Positions 63,672 through 64,000 of a stretch of 64,000 nt of DNA are shown piece by piece. The number at the start of each line of letters is the position of its first letter. Position 1 is the stretch's first letter. Both the position numbers and the translations under genes were made by a program. The notes under the pieces are model-generated. The model searched no databases, was not told where the DNA came from, and saw nothing but the letters and a program-made list of their open reading frames with translations. The DNA is from an uncultured Bacilli bacterium (GTDB taxonomy: Bacteria > Bacillota_I > Bacilli_A > RF39 > UBA660): positions 310,001 to 374,000 of the forward strand of contig CAKOXO010000001.1 of the NCBI GenBank assembly GCA_934130165.1, written 5' to 3'.

Positions 63672-64000
63672 ATGCTTAATCAAATTATATTAGTAGGTAG
63701 ATTGACCAAAGAAGTACAAGTTAATAATTCAGATGGTGGAAAAAAAGTAGCTAAAATAACTTTAGCAATACCTAGAAGTTTTAAGAATATGGATGGTATA
63801 TATGATACAGATTTTATTGATTGTATATTATGGGATAATACAGCAACTAATACAGCAGAGTATTGCCATAAAGGAGATATTTTAGGTATAAAAGGTAGAG
63901 TTCAATCAAGAATTACAGAAAAAGACAATAATAAAAAATATTTATTAGAAATAATAGCTGAAAAGGTTACGTTTTTAACTTCTAAAAATGAAAAAGAAGA
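63672..64000 (+). CDS. ssb: Single-stranded DNA-binding protein (5' part; window ends inside the gene)
   Basis: The first 109 codons are visible. OB-fold SSB pattern: MLNQIILVGRLTKEVQV at the start, KVAKITLAIPRSF, DTDFIDCILWDNTA, and KGDILGIKGRVQSR. AAAGGAGG ribosome site precedes the ATG. No rpsF or rpsR partner is adjacent; 160 bases upstream hold no gene. Could be the main Ssb or a second paralogue. Confidence 0.9.
   Translation, partial: MLNQIILVGRLTKEVQVNNSDGGKKVAKITLAIPRSFKNMDGIYDTDFIDCILWDNTATNTAEYCHKGDILGIKGRVQSRITEKDNNKKYLLEIIAEKVTFLTSKNEKE

Noticed and set aside
1..64000. Mycoplasma-type genetic code with TGA as tryptophan
   Set aside because: TGA ends dnaD, recU and the ASCH gene at the expected lengths, and tryptophan is encoded by TGG, so the standard bacterial code applies.

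Overview
The window is a contiguous stretch of a very AT-rich (visibly around 70% A+T), standard-code chromosome (TGA is used as a stop, for example by dnaD and recU) from a spore-forming, Gram-positive-type bacterium of the Bacilli / former-Tenericutes neighbourhood. The evidence is SpoIVA, SpoVIF, a CotD-like coat protein and YjcZ-like mini-proteins; a Bacillus-type rnpB; the order recU-ponA / gpsB-rnpB; ftsY-ylxM...ffh; RNase J and RNase Y; PrsA; and a SufCDSUB operon. Gene order is compact, intergenic gaps are short and paralogues are few. This fits a small-genome gut lineage (uncultured Bacilli such as RF39- or Erysipelotrichales-like groups), but the exact taxon cannot be read from the sequence.

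Layout. 1-3370 (minus strand): der, a small helical protein, spoVIF and spoIVA, with SigE-like promoters in front of the two sporulation genes. 3490-27800 (plus strand): a 24-kb surface-protein island with two small membrane proteins, a 4458-aa glycine-rich/cadherin-like giant ending in a dockerin-like module, a 2174-aa protein with an N-terminal cohesin-like domain and a C-terminal dockerin, a 540-aa membrane-anchored cohesin-like protein, a membrane-anchored HtrA-type protease and a small anchored protein. 27900-31600: hup, an EEP-family hydrolase, cca, dnaD, nth. 31600-37100: ponA and recU (minus), then gpsB, RNase P RNA, a RodZ-like protein and pgsA. 37100-42600: recA behind a LexA-like box, a protein with an HELFGH motif, rny, and convergent rnjA. 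42600-49020: ftsY-ylxM, a HerA-like ATPase, ffh, and an HD-hydrolase/P-loop kinase fusion. 49070-57000: mgtA, cotD-like, ASCH, rpoZ, recX, prsA (minus), two YjcZ-like mini-genes with a SigK-like promoter, a CmpB-like membrane protein, hinT and an unknown membrane protein. 57000-64000: a large acidic coiled-coil protein, sufC-sufD-sufS-sufU-sufB and the start of ssb.

The most unusual content is the surface island. Three adjacent genes encode complementary parts of what looks like a tiered non-covalent surface scaffold: a membrane cohesin, a cohesin-plus-dockerin adaptor and a dockerin-bearing giant with three glycine-rich domains. About 59 cadherin-like beta-sandwich repeats act as spacers, and no glycoside hydrolase is present. 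It resembles a cellulosome in its coupling logic but looks built for adhesion or display rather than polymer degradation. Other points to check are an HD/P-loop fusion protein, a HerA-like ATPase inserted in the SRP gene cluster, an RNase P RNA whose P1 helix overlaps the gpsB stop codon, a half-length SufD, stop codons repeatedly built into terminator hairpins, and a GGTGAT-type Shine-Dalgarno sequence used across the window.
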